This document shows, one piece after another, positions 18,159-25,626 of a stretch of DNA of 43,079 nt (positions within the stretch are counted from its first letter, which is position 1; the number at the start of each line of letters is the position of its first letter). The notes under the pieces are model-generated. The model worked only from the letters and a program-made list of their open reading frames with translations, had not been told where the DNA came from and ran no database searches. Position numbers and translations under genes: made by a program. The DNA comes from Sulfurimonas sp. (lineage in GTDB: Bacteria; Campylobacterota; Campylobacteria; Campylobacterales; Sulfurimonadaceae): NCBI RefSeq assembly GCF_023229105.1, contig NZ_JALNZY010000010.1, positions 1 through 43,079 of the forward strand, read 5' to 3'.

Positions 18159-18390
18159 TATAGATTGGGACGAGTTTAAATTTTTTAAACAATACAGCAC
18201 TAAAAAAGGCGATAATTTTGAAGTATTGCTGGATTTTTTAAAAAGCCACTATCTTATGACAAATATACAAGAGATGTATGAGACAATGGCAAATGACGAT
18301 ATTGCCCAGTTGATGCTAAACAAGCGAGAGCTAAATAGTGTAGAAGCACTGCAAAAACATCTCTTTAGAAACTTTAATGTCTCCCCTTGA
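18151..18390 (+). CDS. Small protein of unknown function
   Basis: This is a 79-aa acidic, probably helical soluble protein that I do not recognise. It starts with TTG at 18151, six bases after AGGAAAT inside the end of the PatB-like gene, and its end overlaps the start of the yhbP-like gene by 14 bases. This tight overlap on both sides supports a real, co-translated gene. It contains no cysteine, signal peptide or membrane segment. The middle (MYETMANDDIAQLMLNKREL) looks helical. Confidence 0.65.
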   Translation: MIDIDWDEFKFFKQYSTKKGDNFEVLLDFLKSHYLMTNIQEMYETMANDDIAQLMLNKRELNSVEALQKHLFRNFNVSP

Positions 18391-18805
18391 ATTAAAAAAG
18401 ATAGCCTCCTTTTTAGCTAAGCATCATGTTTTAACTCTTGCTACTTCTGATGCCCTAGAGCTAAATGCATGTAATCTTTTTTACGCTTTTGATGAAGAAA
18501 AAGTCTCGTTTGTTGTTGCAAGCAGCGATGATACCACACACATAAAAAATATCTTTAAAAATAAAAAAGTTGCCGGAACGGTTGTTTTGGAGACAAAAAT
18601 TGTGGGCAAGATTGAGGGAGTTCAGTTTAAGGGCGAGTTTTTGGAGCTTGAGGATGAGTGTTTAAGGAGACTCTACTTTAAAACCTTTCCCTATGCTCTT
18701 GCTATGAATGCGAAACTCTGGCAGATAAAAGTTGAATATTTTAAACTTACGGACAATACTTTGGGATTTGGCAAAAAAATTATTTGGAAGGATTCTTCTC
18801 TTTAA
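18377..18805 (+). CDS. yhbP: YhbP/UPF0306 family FMN-binding split-barrel protein
   Basis: This 142-aa protein resembles E. coli YhbP over its whole length: FLAKHHVLTLAT near the N-terminus, GTVV then GVQFKGEF in the middle, and TDNTLGFGKKIIW near the C-terminus. The fold is the pyridoxamine-phosphate-oxidase-like split barrel, and the physiological role of the family is unknown. ATG 18377 lies within the 3' end of the 79-aa gene. The last 26 bases overlap, tail-to-tail, a small gene on the other strand. Confidence 0.85.
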   Translation: MSPLELKKIASFLAKHHVLTLATSDALELNACNLFYAFDEEKVSFVVASSDDTTHIKNIFKNKKVAGTVVLETKIVGKIEGVQFKGEFLELEDECLRRLYFKTFPYALAMNAKLWQIKVEYFKLTDNTLGFGKKIIWKDSSL

Positions 18806-18953
18806 ACATCGTGCAGTCGCTTCCAGTGCTTTGAAAGACGAGCAGGGAGGGGATTTGGGAGGATTTAAACCCATAGGCTTTACATCCATGTGGTCTTTGC
18901 GCTTCCCATGTAACATAATAGTATTGGCATCTTCTGCAGTTAATTCTTTTCAT
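18780..18953 (-). CDS. Small four-cysteine protein, probable metal-binding
   Basis: This 57-aa protein runs from ATG at 18953-18951 to TAA at 18782-18780. It begins MKRINCRRCQYYYVTWE and continues with PHGCKAYGFKS, IPS and SGSDC-like spacing (actual T-G-S-D-C), with cysteines at 6, 9, 24 and 47. I recall a widespread uncharacterised bacterial family with the same order: CxxC-YYYVTW, P-x-GC-KAYGFK, PS, and a last Cys near the end. I infer a zinc or iron-sulfur site. AAAGAG lies 6 bases upstream of the ATG, and an extended -10 lies about 25 bases further up. It overlaps the end of yhbP by 26 bases. A longer open frame on the same strand (18662-18916) is out of frame and is not the gene. Confidence 0.8.
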   Translation of the reverse strand: MKRINCRRCQYYYVTWEAQRPHGCKAYGFKSSQIPSLLVFQSTGSDCTMFKEKNPSK

Positions 18954-18977
18954 GCGAGCTCTTTGTTTAAGTGCGCT

Positions 18978-18986
18978 ATTTTAGCA
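18978..18986 (-). promoter_or_regulatory. Extended -10 promoter element for the four-cysteine protein
   Basis: Read on the minus strand the sequence is TGCTAAAAT, an extended -10 element, ending 25 bases before the ATG at 18953. The -35 match is weak. The same nonamer precedes the minus-strand gene starting at 41264. Confidence 0.45.
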
Positions 18987-18993
18987 TATTTGG

Positions 18994-18999
18994 TACAAT
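18994..18999 (+). promoter_or_regulatory. Possible -10 element for dut
   Basis: TACAAT lies 85 bases before the dut start codon, in the divergent intergenic region 18954-19083. No good -35 hexamer lies at 16-18 bases upstream, so this is a tentative call. The rest of the interval holds only an AT-rich leader and AAGGAAAAAAG, the dut ribosome binding site. Confidence 0.3.
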
Positions 19000-19083
19000 A
19001 CTTCCATAAAATAAAGCAACAAGTCGCGAGAGCTTTACGCTGAGTAAACTTGAGCGTTAAAGTAAGTAGATTAAGGAAAAAAG

Positions 19084-19776
19084 ATGGATAAAATATTATT
19101 GATGCTGCAGCTTCAGGCCGATTTAAACGAGGCTACAAACGGCGAGAATTGGACTAGTGGAATTACCAAAAACTCTAAAGTTATCAACTGGAGGCGATGT
19201 ATCTATATGGAGTGCGCCGAGATGATAGATAGCTTTACCTGGAAGCATTGGAAAAACATAGACCAAGAGACGGATTGGAATAATCTTCAGGTTGAGGTTG
19301 TAGATGTTTGGCACTTTGTTATGAGTTTGGCTATAGAGAATTACTCTCAAACCTTAAGAGGGCAGGTTGAAGATTTGGCTATAAATATCTCACAGTCGCA
19401 GAATTTTAAAAAGATAAATACAAGCAGTGAGCATTTTGCAAAACAAGATGAGATTATCCAAAAGATAGAGTCGATTATGATAGACACGCTCTCAAGAGGT
19501 TCCCTTGACCTTGAAAAGCTTATATCAGACTTCTTTGATTTGGTGCTTATGAGTGGACTGAATCTCGAGAGTCTCTACAAGCTTTACATGGGAAAAAATA
19601 TCCTAAACCAATTTAGACAAGACAACGGCTACAAAAACGGCACATATATTAAAATATGGGCAGGCGAAGAGGATAATGTTATAATGAAAAGAATCTTAGA
19701 GCAAAATAGCGGCATAAAGCCTGATGCTCTTTATAGAGAGCTTACCAAACTCTATTTGGCGCTAAATAAGAGCTAA
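19084..19776 (+). CDS. dut: Dimeric all-alpha dUTPase
   Basis: This 230-aa protein belongs to the dimeric dUTPase class found in Campylobacter, kinetoplastids and some phages, which hydrolyses dUTP (and dUDP) to dUMP. The motifs are QADLNEATNGENW near 11-23, the metal-binding E43-x2-E46 followed by WKHWK, and E71-x2-D74 in EVVDVWHF. AAGGAAAAAAG precedes the ATG. The ABC ATPase gene follows after 3 bp. Nothing suggests a phage context, so this is the chromosomal dUTPase. Confidence 0.88.
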   Translation: MDKILLMLQLQADLNEATNGENWTSGITKNSKVINWRRCIYMECAEMIDSFTWKHWKNIDQETDWNNLQVEVVDVWHFVMSLAIENYSQTLRGQVEDLAINISQSQNFKKINTSSEHFAKQDEIIQKIESIMIDTLSRGSLDLEKLISDFFDLVLMSGLNLESLYKLYMGKNILNQFRQDNGYKNGTYIKIWAGEEDNVIMKRILEQNSGIKPDALYRELTKLYLALNKS

Positions 19777-19779
19777 TAT

Positions 19780-20349
19780 TTGAGCACCATACTAGAAGTT
19801 GAAAATCTCTCATTTGGATATAAAAAAGAGCTGCTGCTTTTTGAGAATCTTTCATTTTCTTTGAAAAAGGGGGAGATTAAAGCGATTGTCGGAGCTAGCG
19901 GAGCGGGAAAGAGCACTATTTTTGAGCTTATACAGGGTAACTTAAAACCTCTTTTTGGAAGCATCAGAAGTTCGTTTTGTTCTGAAGTTTTTCAAGACCC
20001 CTACAGCTCTTTTCATCCGAGCTATACGCTTTTAAACCAGATAAAAGATGTTGCAAAACTCGATGATATAGATACATATTTAAAAAATATAAATCTTGAT
20101 TATGAGCTGCTTTTAAAACTCCCGCATGAACTCTCAGGCGGGCAGCTTCAACGCGCTTCCATTCTTCGCGCTATGCTTATGAAGCCGGATTTGCTTCTGC
20201 TTGATGAGCCAACTTCCGCACTTGATAATGTTATTCAGCTTGAGGTCATGAGTATGTTAATCCGACATCTTGATAGAATGGGAATGTTGCTTATTACGCA
20301 TGATTTGGATTTGGCTAAATGGTGCGCAGATGAGATTATTATGATTTGA
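19780..20349 (+). CDS. Compact ABC transporter ATP-binding protein
   Basis: This 189-aa ABC ATPase has all catalytic motifs: Walker A GASGAGKST (about 38-46), Q-loop QDPYSSFHP, signature LSGGQLQRAS, Walker B LLLLDEPTSALD and the switch histidine THD. The sequence resembles the DppF/NikE/OppF group (Q-D-P-Y-S-S). It ends right after the H-loop (IIMI, stop), so the usual C-terminal strands and oligopeptide-binding tail are missing, and the helical domain is short. No permease or binding-protein gene is nearby. The start is TTG at 19780, with only a weak ribosome binding site. It could serve a transporter encoded elsewhere or be a non-transport ATPase. Confidence 0.82.
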   Translation: MSTILEVENLSFGYKKELLLFENLSFSLKKGEIKAIVGASGAGKSTIFELIQGNLKPLFGSIRSSFCSEVFQDPYSSFHPSYTLLNQIKDVAKLDDIDTYLKNINLDYELLLKLPHELSGGQLQRASILRAMLMKPDLLLLDEPTSALDNVIQLEVMSMLIRHLDRMGMLLITHDLDLAKWCADEIIMI

Positions 20350-20356
20350 GTGTTAT

Positions 20357-20743
20357 TTATTTTATAAATAGCTTTGCCACATAAAAACCGCTTCCAGCCA
20401 TAAAAATAGAACCAAAGGCATTTAGAGATATATTTAGTGCCGCTAAGAGGATGTGCCCGCCCTCTAGCAGGAAAAAGCTCTCTATGGCAAACGTAGAGTA
20501 GGTTGTAAGCGCACCTAAAATTCCGGTAGAGAGAAAAGATTTGACATGAAGTGAAAAGAGTGTCGTATACATAAAATAGGCTATGAGCAGACCCATGATA
20601 AAACTGCCAAGAAGATTTACGCCAAGAGTTCCAAAAGGCAAATCATGCGGCATTTTATTTGATATCACTCCACTTAAATAAGCTCTTAAGAGTGCTCCTA
20701 TAAAACCGCCGCTACCTATGGCTAGGATTGTTTGCCAGCTCAT
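20357..20743 (-). CDS. crcB: Fluoride-specific ion channel CrcB/Fluc
   Basis: This protein of about 128 aa with four transmembrane helices exports fluoride as a dual-topology dimer. Family motifs are GGFIGALLRAYLSG near the N-terminus, GTLGVNLLGSFIMG in TM2 (with the pore Asn), and TGILGALTTYSTF in TM3, containing the sodium-site and Phe-track segment. The ATG at 20743 (MSWQTILAIG) is preferred because AAGG lies about 9 bases upstream; ATG 20749 is possible. The frame remains open further upstream, but that extension is not hydrophobic like the family. It overlaps the end of plsC by about 32 bases. I saw no fluoride riboswitch, which fits its position inside an operon. Confidence 0.9.
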   Translation of the reverse strand: MSWQTILAIGSGGFIGALLRAYLSGVISNKMPHDLPFGTLGVNLLGSFIMGLLIAYFMYTTLFSLHVKSFLSTGILGALTTYSTFAIESFFLLEGGHILLAALNISLNAFGSIFMAGSGFYVAKLFIK

Positions 20744-21410
20744 TGTCATACACCTTTTGCATTTTATTGCGTAAATCACTTAACCAATTCTCATTATTTT
20801 TGTCCGCTACAAATGACTCTAGAAAAATCGCTTTTATTCGCCCCGGTTTGTAGTAGTAGGTTTTTGTATTGTAGTATTTTGATGTTTGCATTAAAACTAT
20901 AGGCTGCACGCAAAGCTTGTTAGCATCAGCTACGATTTTTGCTCCGGATTTAAAAGGGAGCATTGTATCTTTTGTAGAGCGTGTACCCTCTGGAAACATG
21001 GTTATAACCCTGTTTGTTTTAAGAGTTCGTTTTGCATCTCTAAGAAGCTTTATAAGAGATGTTTTACTCTCTCTCTCAACTGCTATATCTTGAGGCATTT
21101 TCAAAATTAAGCCAAAGAGAGGAATGTCAAAAAGCTCTTTTTTTGCAACCCATGTAATATCTCTTGTAGTAATTGTCTCCATTACTACAATGTCTAAGTT
21201 GCTTTGGTGATTTAGCAAAAACATCTGAGCCTTTGGATCTTCTTTGCCTTCTACTTCAACTGTAAAAAAGATTCCTATTCTAATAAGCCATGCAGCGAGT
21301 TTTCTACTATATGGTCTAGGTAAAATATGAAATGTAAGTATCATAATAATAAGGGATGTTGCTATTATGATTGTTGCAAAAAGCCAACTAACGTGAGCAA
21401 ATATCTTCAT
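20712..21410 (-). CDS. plsC: 1-acyl-sn-glycerol-3-phosphate acyltransferase
   Basis: This 232-aa membrane-bound enzyme makes phosphatidic acid from lysophosphatidic acid. The catalytic NHQSNLD (HX4D) lies near residue 87 and the acceptor-binding motif FPEGTRS near 139. An N-terminal hydrophobic helix (about 8-30) anchors it. It overlaps the upstream SH3-domain gene by 23 bases and the downstream crcB by about 32, so all three are probably translated from one mRNA. Confidence 0.92.
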   Translation of the reverse strand: MKIFAHVSWLFATIIIATSLIIMILTFHILPRPYSRKLAAWLIRIGIFFTVEVEGKEDPKAQMFLLNHQSNLDIVVMETITTRDITWVAKKELFDIPLFGLILKMPQDIAVERESKTSLIKLLRDAKRTLKTNRVITMFPEGTRSTKDTMLPFKSGAKIVADANKLCVQPIVLMQTSKYYNTKTYYYKPGRIKAIFLESFVADKNNENWLSDLRNKMQKVYDNELANNPSHR

Positions 21411-22530
21411 TTTTAACCCAACCTATCTTTTCATCTTTAAGCTGTACTTTTATCCAGCCCTTTATCTCATCCTCTTTTTGCAGATGATATCTGCTTGAAG
21501 TTGTCTCAAATATTGTTCCGTTTGCCAGAGGAAGAAGATAGATATTTGAGTTCTCTTTTATGCATATCTCTTTTGAGGGAACACCGAGATATACAATGTA
21601 TGCCAACGGTAATATAACAAAAACAAGATAGATATATTTTTTTCTCAGTAATATAACAAGCAAAGCAACTATGGCAATAGCAGCGGCAACTGCCATTTTG
21701 AGTATTTCGTGGGATTGGTTTTTTGGTTTTAAATCGCTCTGCGTCGTTACGCTGTCATCCTCAACTATGATTGGTATATAAATGGGAATAAATTTATTTT
21801 TTTCTAAATTAAAGTACGAGAATGATAAATTTTCCAATTTTTTGTCAATTATTGCATAATATGTAATTTTTGAGTCAAAGTATGATTCAGTAATAGACTC
21901 AATTCCTTGTTTGTAAACACCGCTCAAATTTAAAGCAGAGATATCACAGTTTGTAGCGGTTGCAACAAATATAACTATGTTGTGTATGGTGTCATAATTT
22001 GTAGTTTTATACTCTAATATCTCAAAGGAGTTGGCTACTATATTTGAGAAATTTTTTTTTGGATTGAGCAAAATAGCATTTAATGCTCGACCCTGCAGAG
22101 TTGTTGTTCTATATACTTCATCTTTATATCCGATAAGAGTTGCTGTAATATCGGGAAGTCTTATAGTGTCTGAAGTTGCCAAAAAGTGAAAAGTTTCATA
22201 GTAGTATTTGGAATCAGTTCCTCGCAGAGGAGAGTTACTAAGAAGCTTTAACCCTTTTGAATCGGAGAGGGCGTAAGTAATATCCATAAACTCTTTAACG
22301 GTAGAGAGAGCTTTTATGGTAACGGAAAATATTTCGCCCTTTAGCACTCTTGATGGAGTTTTTTCGTAGTTTAGATATATTACTTTTGGAAGATTTTCTA
22401 TCTCTTGATTATCCGTAAAAGTAGTTTGATCACTATTTTGAGGCTCAGCAAAGTTGCTTAAATTTACTTCTTGTGTTGTATTTGCAAACAACAGAGCCGT
22501 AAAAAGAAAAAACCATGCTAATATTTTCAC
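21388..22530 (-). CDS. Membrane protein with N-terminal signal, BatD-like periplasmic region and C-terminal SH3 domain
   Basis: This 380-aa protein starts with GTG at 22530, overlapping the purQ stop (GTGA). Residues 1-16 form a signal peptide (ILAWFFLFTALLFA). About 45-265 is a beta-rich extracytoplasmic region resembling BatD/oxygen-tolerance-type domains only in general features. About 275-320 holds two hydrophobic helices separated by a short RKKY turn. The last 60 residues (IYLLPLANGTIFE to IGWVKNEDIC) resemble a bacterial SH3 domain. Topology would place the SH3 domain in the periplasm if both helices cross. The function is unknown. A role at the cell envelope is an inference. Confidence 0.7.
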   Translation of the reverse strand: MKILAWFFLFTALLFANTTQEVNLSNFAEPQNSDQTTFTDNQEIENLPKVIYLNYEKTPSRVLKGEIFSVTIKALSTVKEFMDITYALSDSKGLKLLSNSPLRGTDSKYYYETFHFLATSDTIRLPDITATLIGYKDEVYRTTTLQGRALNAILLNPKKNFSNIVANSFEILEYKTTNYDTIHNIVIFVATATNCDISALNLSGVYKQGIESITESYFDSKITYYAIIDKKLENLSFSYFNLEKNKFIPIYIPIIVEDDSVTTQSDLKPKNQSHEILKMAVAAAIAIVALLVILLRKKYIYLVFVILPLAYIVYLGVPSKEICIKENSNIYLLPLANGTIFETTSSRYHLQKEDEIKGWIKVQLKDEKIGWVKNEDICSR

Positions 22531-23204
22531 GCTTTTAAGAATCCTTGCAGCATTTTAACTCCATCATCGCTTCCAAGAAGAGATTCTATTGCTCTCTCAG
22601 GATGCGGCATAAGTCCAAAAACATTTTTCTCTTTATTGCAGATGCCGGCAATCGAATCTATACTGCCGTTTGGATTTTTCTTATCATCTCCACTCGCATC
22701 ACAGTATTTTAAAAGAACTTGATTATTTGCGTAAAGCTCTTTTAGTCCACTCTCATCTATATAGTAGTTTCCATCATGATGAGCTATAGGAATATTTACG
22801 ATATCGTCGCTGTTTAACTTTTCTAAAAATATATTATCATTGTTTATGACTTTTAGGTGATGGTATTTTGAGATAAAGTGCAGACTCTCATTTCTTTTAA
22901 GTGCGCCTGGAAGAAGACCGGCTTCGGTAAGAACTTGAAAACCGTTGCAGATGCCTAAAACTTTTCCGCCACTATTTGCAAAGGCAGTTACAGCTTTCAT
23001 AACGGGGCTGAATTTTGCAATAGCACCACTTCTTAAATAATCACCGTAACTAAAGCCGCCTGCTACAACCAAAAGGTCGGTATCAGAGGGGATACTCTCT
23101 GACTTATGCCATAAGATTTCTGTTTTAGCCCCAAGTTTTTCAAAAGCATATTGCGCGTCATATTCGCAGTTTGTACCCGGAAACTGTAATATTGTTACTT
23201 TCAT
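22527..23204 (-). CDS. purQ: Phosphoribosylformylglycinamidine synthase, glutaminase subunit PurQ
   Basis: This 225-aa class I glutamine amidotransferase supplies ammonia for the fourth step of purine synthesis, working with PurS and PurL. The catalytic triad is visible: C86 in GICNGFQ, and H201 and E203 in MPHPERA. The N-terminus ILQFPGTNCE is typical. It overlaps purS by 4 bases (ATGA). purL is not in this window. Confidence 0.95.
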   Translation of the reverse strand: MKVTILQFPGTNCEYDAQYAFEKLGAKTEILWHKSESIPSDTDLLVVAGGFSYGDYLRSGAIAKFSPVMKAVTAFANSGGKVLGICNGFQVLTEAGLLPGALKRNESLHFISKYHHLKVINNDNIFLEKLNSDDIVNIPIAHHDGNYYIDESGLKELYANNQVLLKYCDASGDDKKNPNGSIDSIAGICNKEKNVFGLMPHPERAIESLLGSDDGVKMLQGFLKA

Positions 23205-23446
23205 TTTATCAGCTCAATCGTATAATCTTCAATTACGGTATTTGCAAGAAGCTCCTCGCACATTTTTGTAACGTCTGCCATTGCTTTTTTATCATCGCTC
23301 TCGTCAAGATTTAGCACTATCTGTTTTCCGACACGGACATCACTGACATTATTAAAGTGTAGAGACTCTAGCGCATGGTGGACGGCTTTACCTTGAGAGT
23401 CTAATACTCCGGCTTTTAAAAATACGTTTACTATTACTTTTATCAT
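23201..23446 (-). CDS. purS: Phosphoribosylformylglycinamidine synthase subunit PurS
   Basis: This 81-aa protein bridges PurQ and the small-type PurL in the FGAM synthase complex. The features are VNVFLKAGVLDSQGKAV at the N-terminus and VSDVRVGKQI in the middle, typical of PurS. It sits 2 bp after purC and overlaps purQ by 4 bases, the usual purC-purS-purQ order. Confidence 0.94.
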   Translation of the reverse strand: MIKVIVNVFLKAGVLDSQGKAVHHALESLHFNNVSDVRVGKQIVLNLDESDDKKAMADVTKMCEELLANTVIEDYTIELIK

Positions 23447-23448
23447 TA

Positions 23449-24162
23449 TTATTTTCCTAATATTCTATTTAAAACTTGTTCATAAGCTACGGTTAATCCG
23501 CCTAAACCTTGACGAAATCTATCTTTGTCCATCTTCTCACCGCTTACCATATCCCAAAAACGGCAATTATCAGGGCTTATCTCATCTATGAGAATAATAT
23601 TGCCGCTTTTGTCTTTTCCAAACTCAAGCTTAAAGTCAACCAGATTAAGACCCTTAGCGGCAAAATATGGCTTAAGAATATCGTTGACTTGTCTTGCCAT
23701 TCTGCGAAGTTTATCAAGCTCATCCTGAAAATCAACCAAACCGAGGATAAGCGCATGCTGATCATTGAGCTTTGGATCGCCTAGGGCATCATTTTTATAG
23801 TCAAACTCAACAAGGGTAAAAGGAAGAACCGTTCCATCTTTAATGCCTAAGTTGCGGCTTAAGCTACCAGTTGCAATATTGCGAACAATAACTTCTATAA
23901 GTATAACATCCACTCTTTTGTGTAGCATGTGATTGTCGTCTAACATTTTTACGAAGTGAGTATGTATGCCCTCTGCTTCTAAGAGCTTAAAAAGTTCTGT
24001 TGAAATCTTGTTGTTAAGTGCACCTTTGCCCGCTTCACTTGATTTCTTCGCTCCGTTAAACGCAGTTAAGTCATCTTTGAACTCTGATATGAGAAGATTT
24101 TCATCATCAGTAGTAAACAATTTTTTTGCTTTTCCTTCGTAAAGCAGTTCTCTCTTTTGCAT
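23449..24162 (-). CDS. purC: SAICAR synthetase PurC
   Basis: This 237-aa enzyme condenses CAIR with aspartate. The signatures are LLYEGKAKKLF near the N-terminus, VEVIVRNIATGSLS-like (here LIEVIVRNIATGS) and LIDEISPDNCRFWD. AAGGACT lies upstream of the ATG, 4 bp after ctpA, so purine genes and the protease are probably co-transcribed. Confidence 0.95.
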   Translation of the reverse strand: MQKRELLYEGKAKKLFTTDDENLLISEFKDDLTAFNGAKKSSEAGKGALNNKISTELFKLLEAEGIHTHFVKMLDDNHMLHKRVDVILIEVIVRNIATGSLSRNLGIKDGTVLPFTLVEFDYKNDALGDPKLNDQHALILGLVDFQDELDKLRRMARQVNDILKPYFAAKGLNLVDFKLEFGKDKSGNIILIDEISPDNCRFWDMVSGEKMDKDRFRQGLGGLTVAYEQVLNRILGK

Positions 24163-24166
24163 CTTT

Positions 24167-25483
24167 TTATAGTCCTTTTGTAATTATTAATGCTTTTACA
24201 ATGTCAATGCCAACTTTTAGCTGCATGTCTTTGTTTATCATCTCATCTGTTATGATATGTTTTGAGTCTTTTTGCGCCTCTTGCTTCTTCTCTTTACCGT
24301 CAACTTTTTCCAGTTCTTCTTCTAGGTGTTTCTTTAAGTCAGCCTCTTTTATTGCAAATTCATTTTTGTTTGTAGTGACATCACCCGGAAAAACCTCTAT
24401 GTCCGGTTTTACTCCAAGAGCTTGAATCGTTCGTCCACTTGGAAGGTAGTATCTAGCAATCGTTAACTTGATAGCCTCCTCCTCGGTTATAGGAAGCACT
24501 ACTTGAACGCTTCCCTTTCCGAATGTGTTTTGCCCCACGACAATAGCTCGCTTATGGTCTTGAAGTGATCCGCTTACAATTTCACTCGCACTTGCACTTC
24601 CCCCGTTTACAAGCACTACTAAAGGGACGTTTGTTAGAGTATTTTCACTTTTTGCAGAGTATATCTCATCATCAGCTTTGTTTCTGCCTTTTTGAGAGAC
24701 TATATCTCCTTTATTGACAAAGATATCCACAAGTCCAACAGCTTGATCAAGAAGCCCTCCAGGGTTGTTTCTTAAATCAAGAACAATACCTTTTGTTGAG
24801 GACTTTCTTTTTTTAATAGCTTTTGCGACTTCTTCAACGACTTTTTTATCAAAGCTCGTTACGCGGATATACTGTATATCATTGCCTATTGATTTTGCAT
24901 ATACAGACTCTATTGTAATAATTCCTCTTACTATCTTAATTGTCAGAGGCTTATTCTCCCCCTCTCTAACAACCATTAACTCAATAGGAGTACCGACTTT
25001 GCCTCTCATGATTGATACTGCTTCATCAATCGTTATATTAAGAGTGGATTTTTTGTCTATTTTTAAAATAATATCGCCTGCTTTTATGCCTGCTTTGTCT
25101 GCCGGAGTGCCTTCAATCGGTGCAATAACCGTAAGCGCACCGTCTCGTACACCCACTGTGATACCAAGACCGCCAAACTCACCGTTTGTTTGAACTTTTA
25201 AATTTTTATAATCTTTTTGTGATAGATAGCTTGAGTGCGCGTCTAGGTTATTCATCATCCCCGCAAGTGCCTTGTCTATAAGCTCTTCAATATTTACATT
25301 ATCTACATTGTACTGCTCAACAATACTTATAACTTTTGTAAACTTTGCTAAAGACTCTAGTCTAGAGGACTCTTTGCTCTGGTTTTTCTCCTCAGAAAAA
25401 GCAAGAAGATTTGTAGAAAACAGCAAAGCTAACGCAACCGTTACAGAGGCAAAACCAAGAGTAAGTAACTTTTTGTTTTTCAT
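24167..25483 (-). CDS. ctpA: C-terminal processing peptidase (S41 family)
   Basis: This 438-aa exported serine protease trims or degrades periplasmic proteins. The N-terminal hydrophobic stretch (about 6-28) is a signal peptide or anchor. The PDZ domain spans about 97-180 (GGLGITVG, GTPADKAGIKAGDIIL). The catalytic dyad is S298 in GGSASASE and K323 in FGKGSVQ, with Q327, matching the Ser-25-Lys-4-Gln spacing of the Prc/CtpA family. ATG 25483 is chosen because AGGA lies about 6 bases upstream. The frame stays open to 25750, but that extension runs into the divergent hemerythrin gene and is not signal-like. The last about 55 residues are Lys/Glu-rich. Confidence 0.93.
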   Translation of the reverse strand: MKNKKLLTLGFASVTVALALLFSTNLLAFSEEKNQSKESSRLESLAKFTKVISIVEQYNVDNVNIEELIDKALAGMMNNLDAHSSYLSQKDYKNLKVQTNGEFGGLGITVGVRDGALTVIAPIEGTPADKAGIKAGDIILKIDKKSTLNITIDEAVSIMRGKVGTPIELMVVREGENKPLTIKIVRGIITIESVYAKSIGNDIQYIRVTSFDKKVVEEVAKAIKKRKSSTKGIVLDLRNNPGGLLDQAVGLVDIFVNKGDIVSQKGRNKADDEIYSAKSENTLTNVPLVVLVNGGSASASEIVSGSLQDHKRAIVVGQNTFGKGSVQVVLPITEEEAIKLTIARYYLPSGRTIQALGVKPDIEVFPGDVTTNKNEFAIKEADLKKHLEEELEKVDGKEKKQEAQKDSKHIITDEMINKDMQLKVGIDIVKALIITKGL

Positions 25484-25587
25484 TATTTTTCCTATGTCAA
25501 TTAAAAAGGACATTATAGTAAAAAGCTGTTTAAATAACAACGTGTGCAAAATTGATGTAGAGTAATTTATATTTAAATTATTTTTAA

Positions 25588-25593
25588 TATAAT
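25588..25593 (+). promoter_or_regulatory. Probable -10 element for the hemerythrin-like gene
   Basis: A TATAAT hexamer lies 33 bases before the ATG at 25627, in an AT-rich intergenic region shared with the divergent ctpA gene (25484-25626). No strong -35 hexamer is seen. Campylobacterota sigma70 promoters often lack one. Confidence 0.5.
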
Positions 25594-25626
25594 ACGAAAA
25601 ATTTAAATAATTAGGGCATATAAATA

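Noticed and set aside
18662..18916. 84-aa minus-strand frame overlapping yhbP
   Set aside because: The four-cysteine 57-aa frame in another phase has the family-like motif and its own ribosome binding site; this frame has none.
18732..19043. 103-aa plus-strand frame downstream of yhbP
   Set aside because: Out of frame with yhbP, antisense to the 57-aa gene, no motif.
19780..20349. ABC ATPase as a pseudogene
   Set aside because: All catalytic motifs are intact and no frameshift is visible, so it is kept as a compact gene.
20744..20779. Fluoride riboswitch or extended N-terminus before crcB
   Set aside because: The upstream sequence is the coding end of plsC and shows no riboswitch-like pseudoknot pattern that I can recognise.
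24765..25193. 142-aa plus-strand frame inside ctpA
   Set aside because: Antisense shadow of the PDZ and protease domain.
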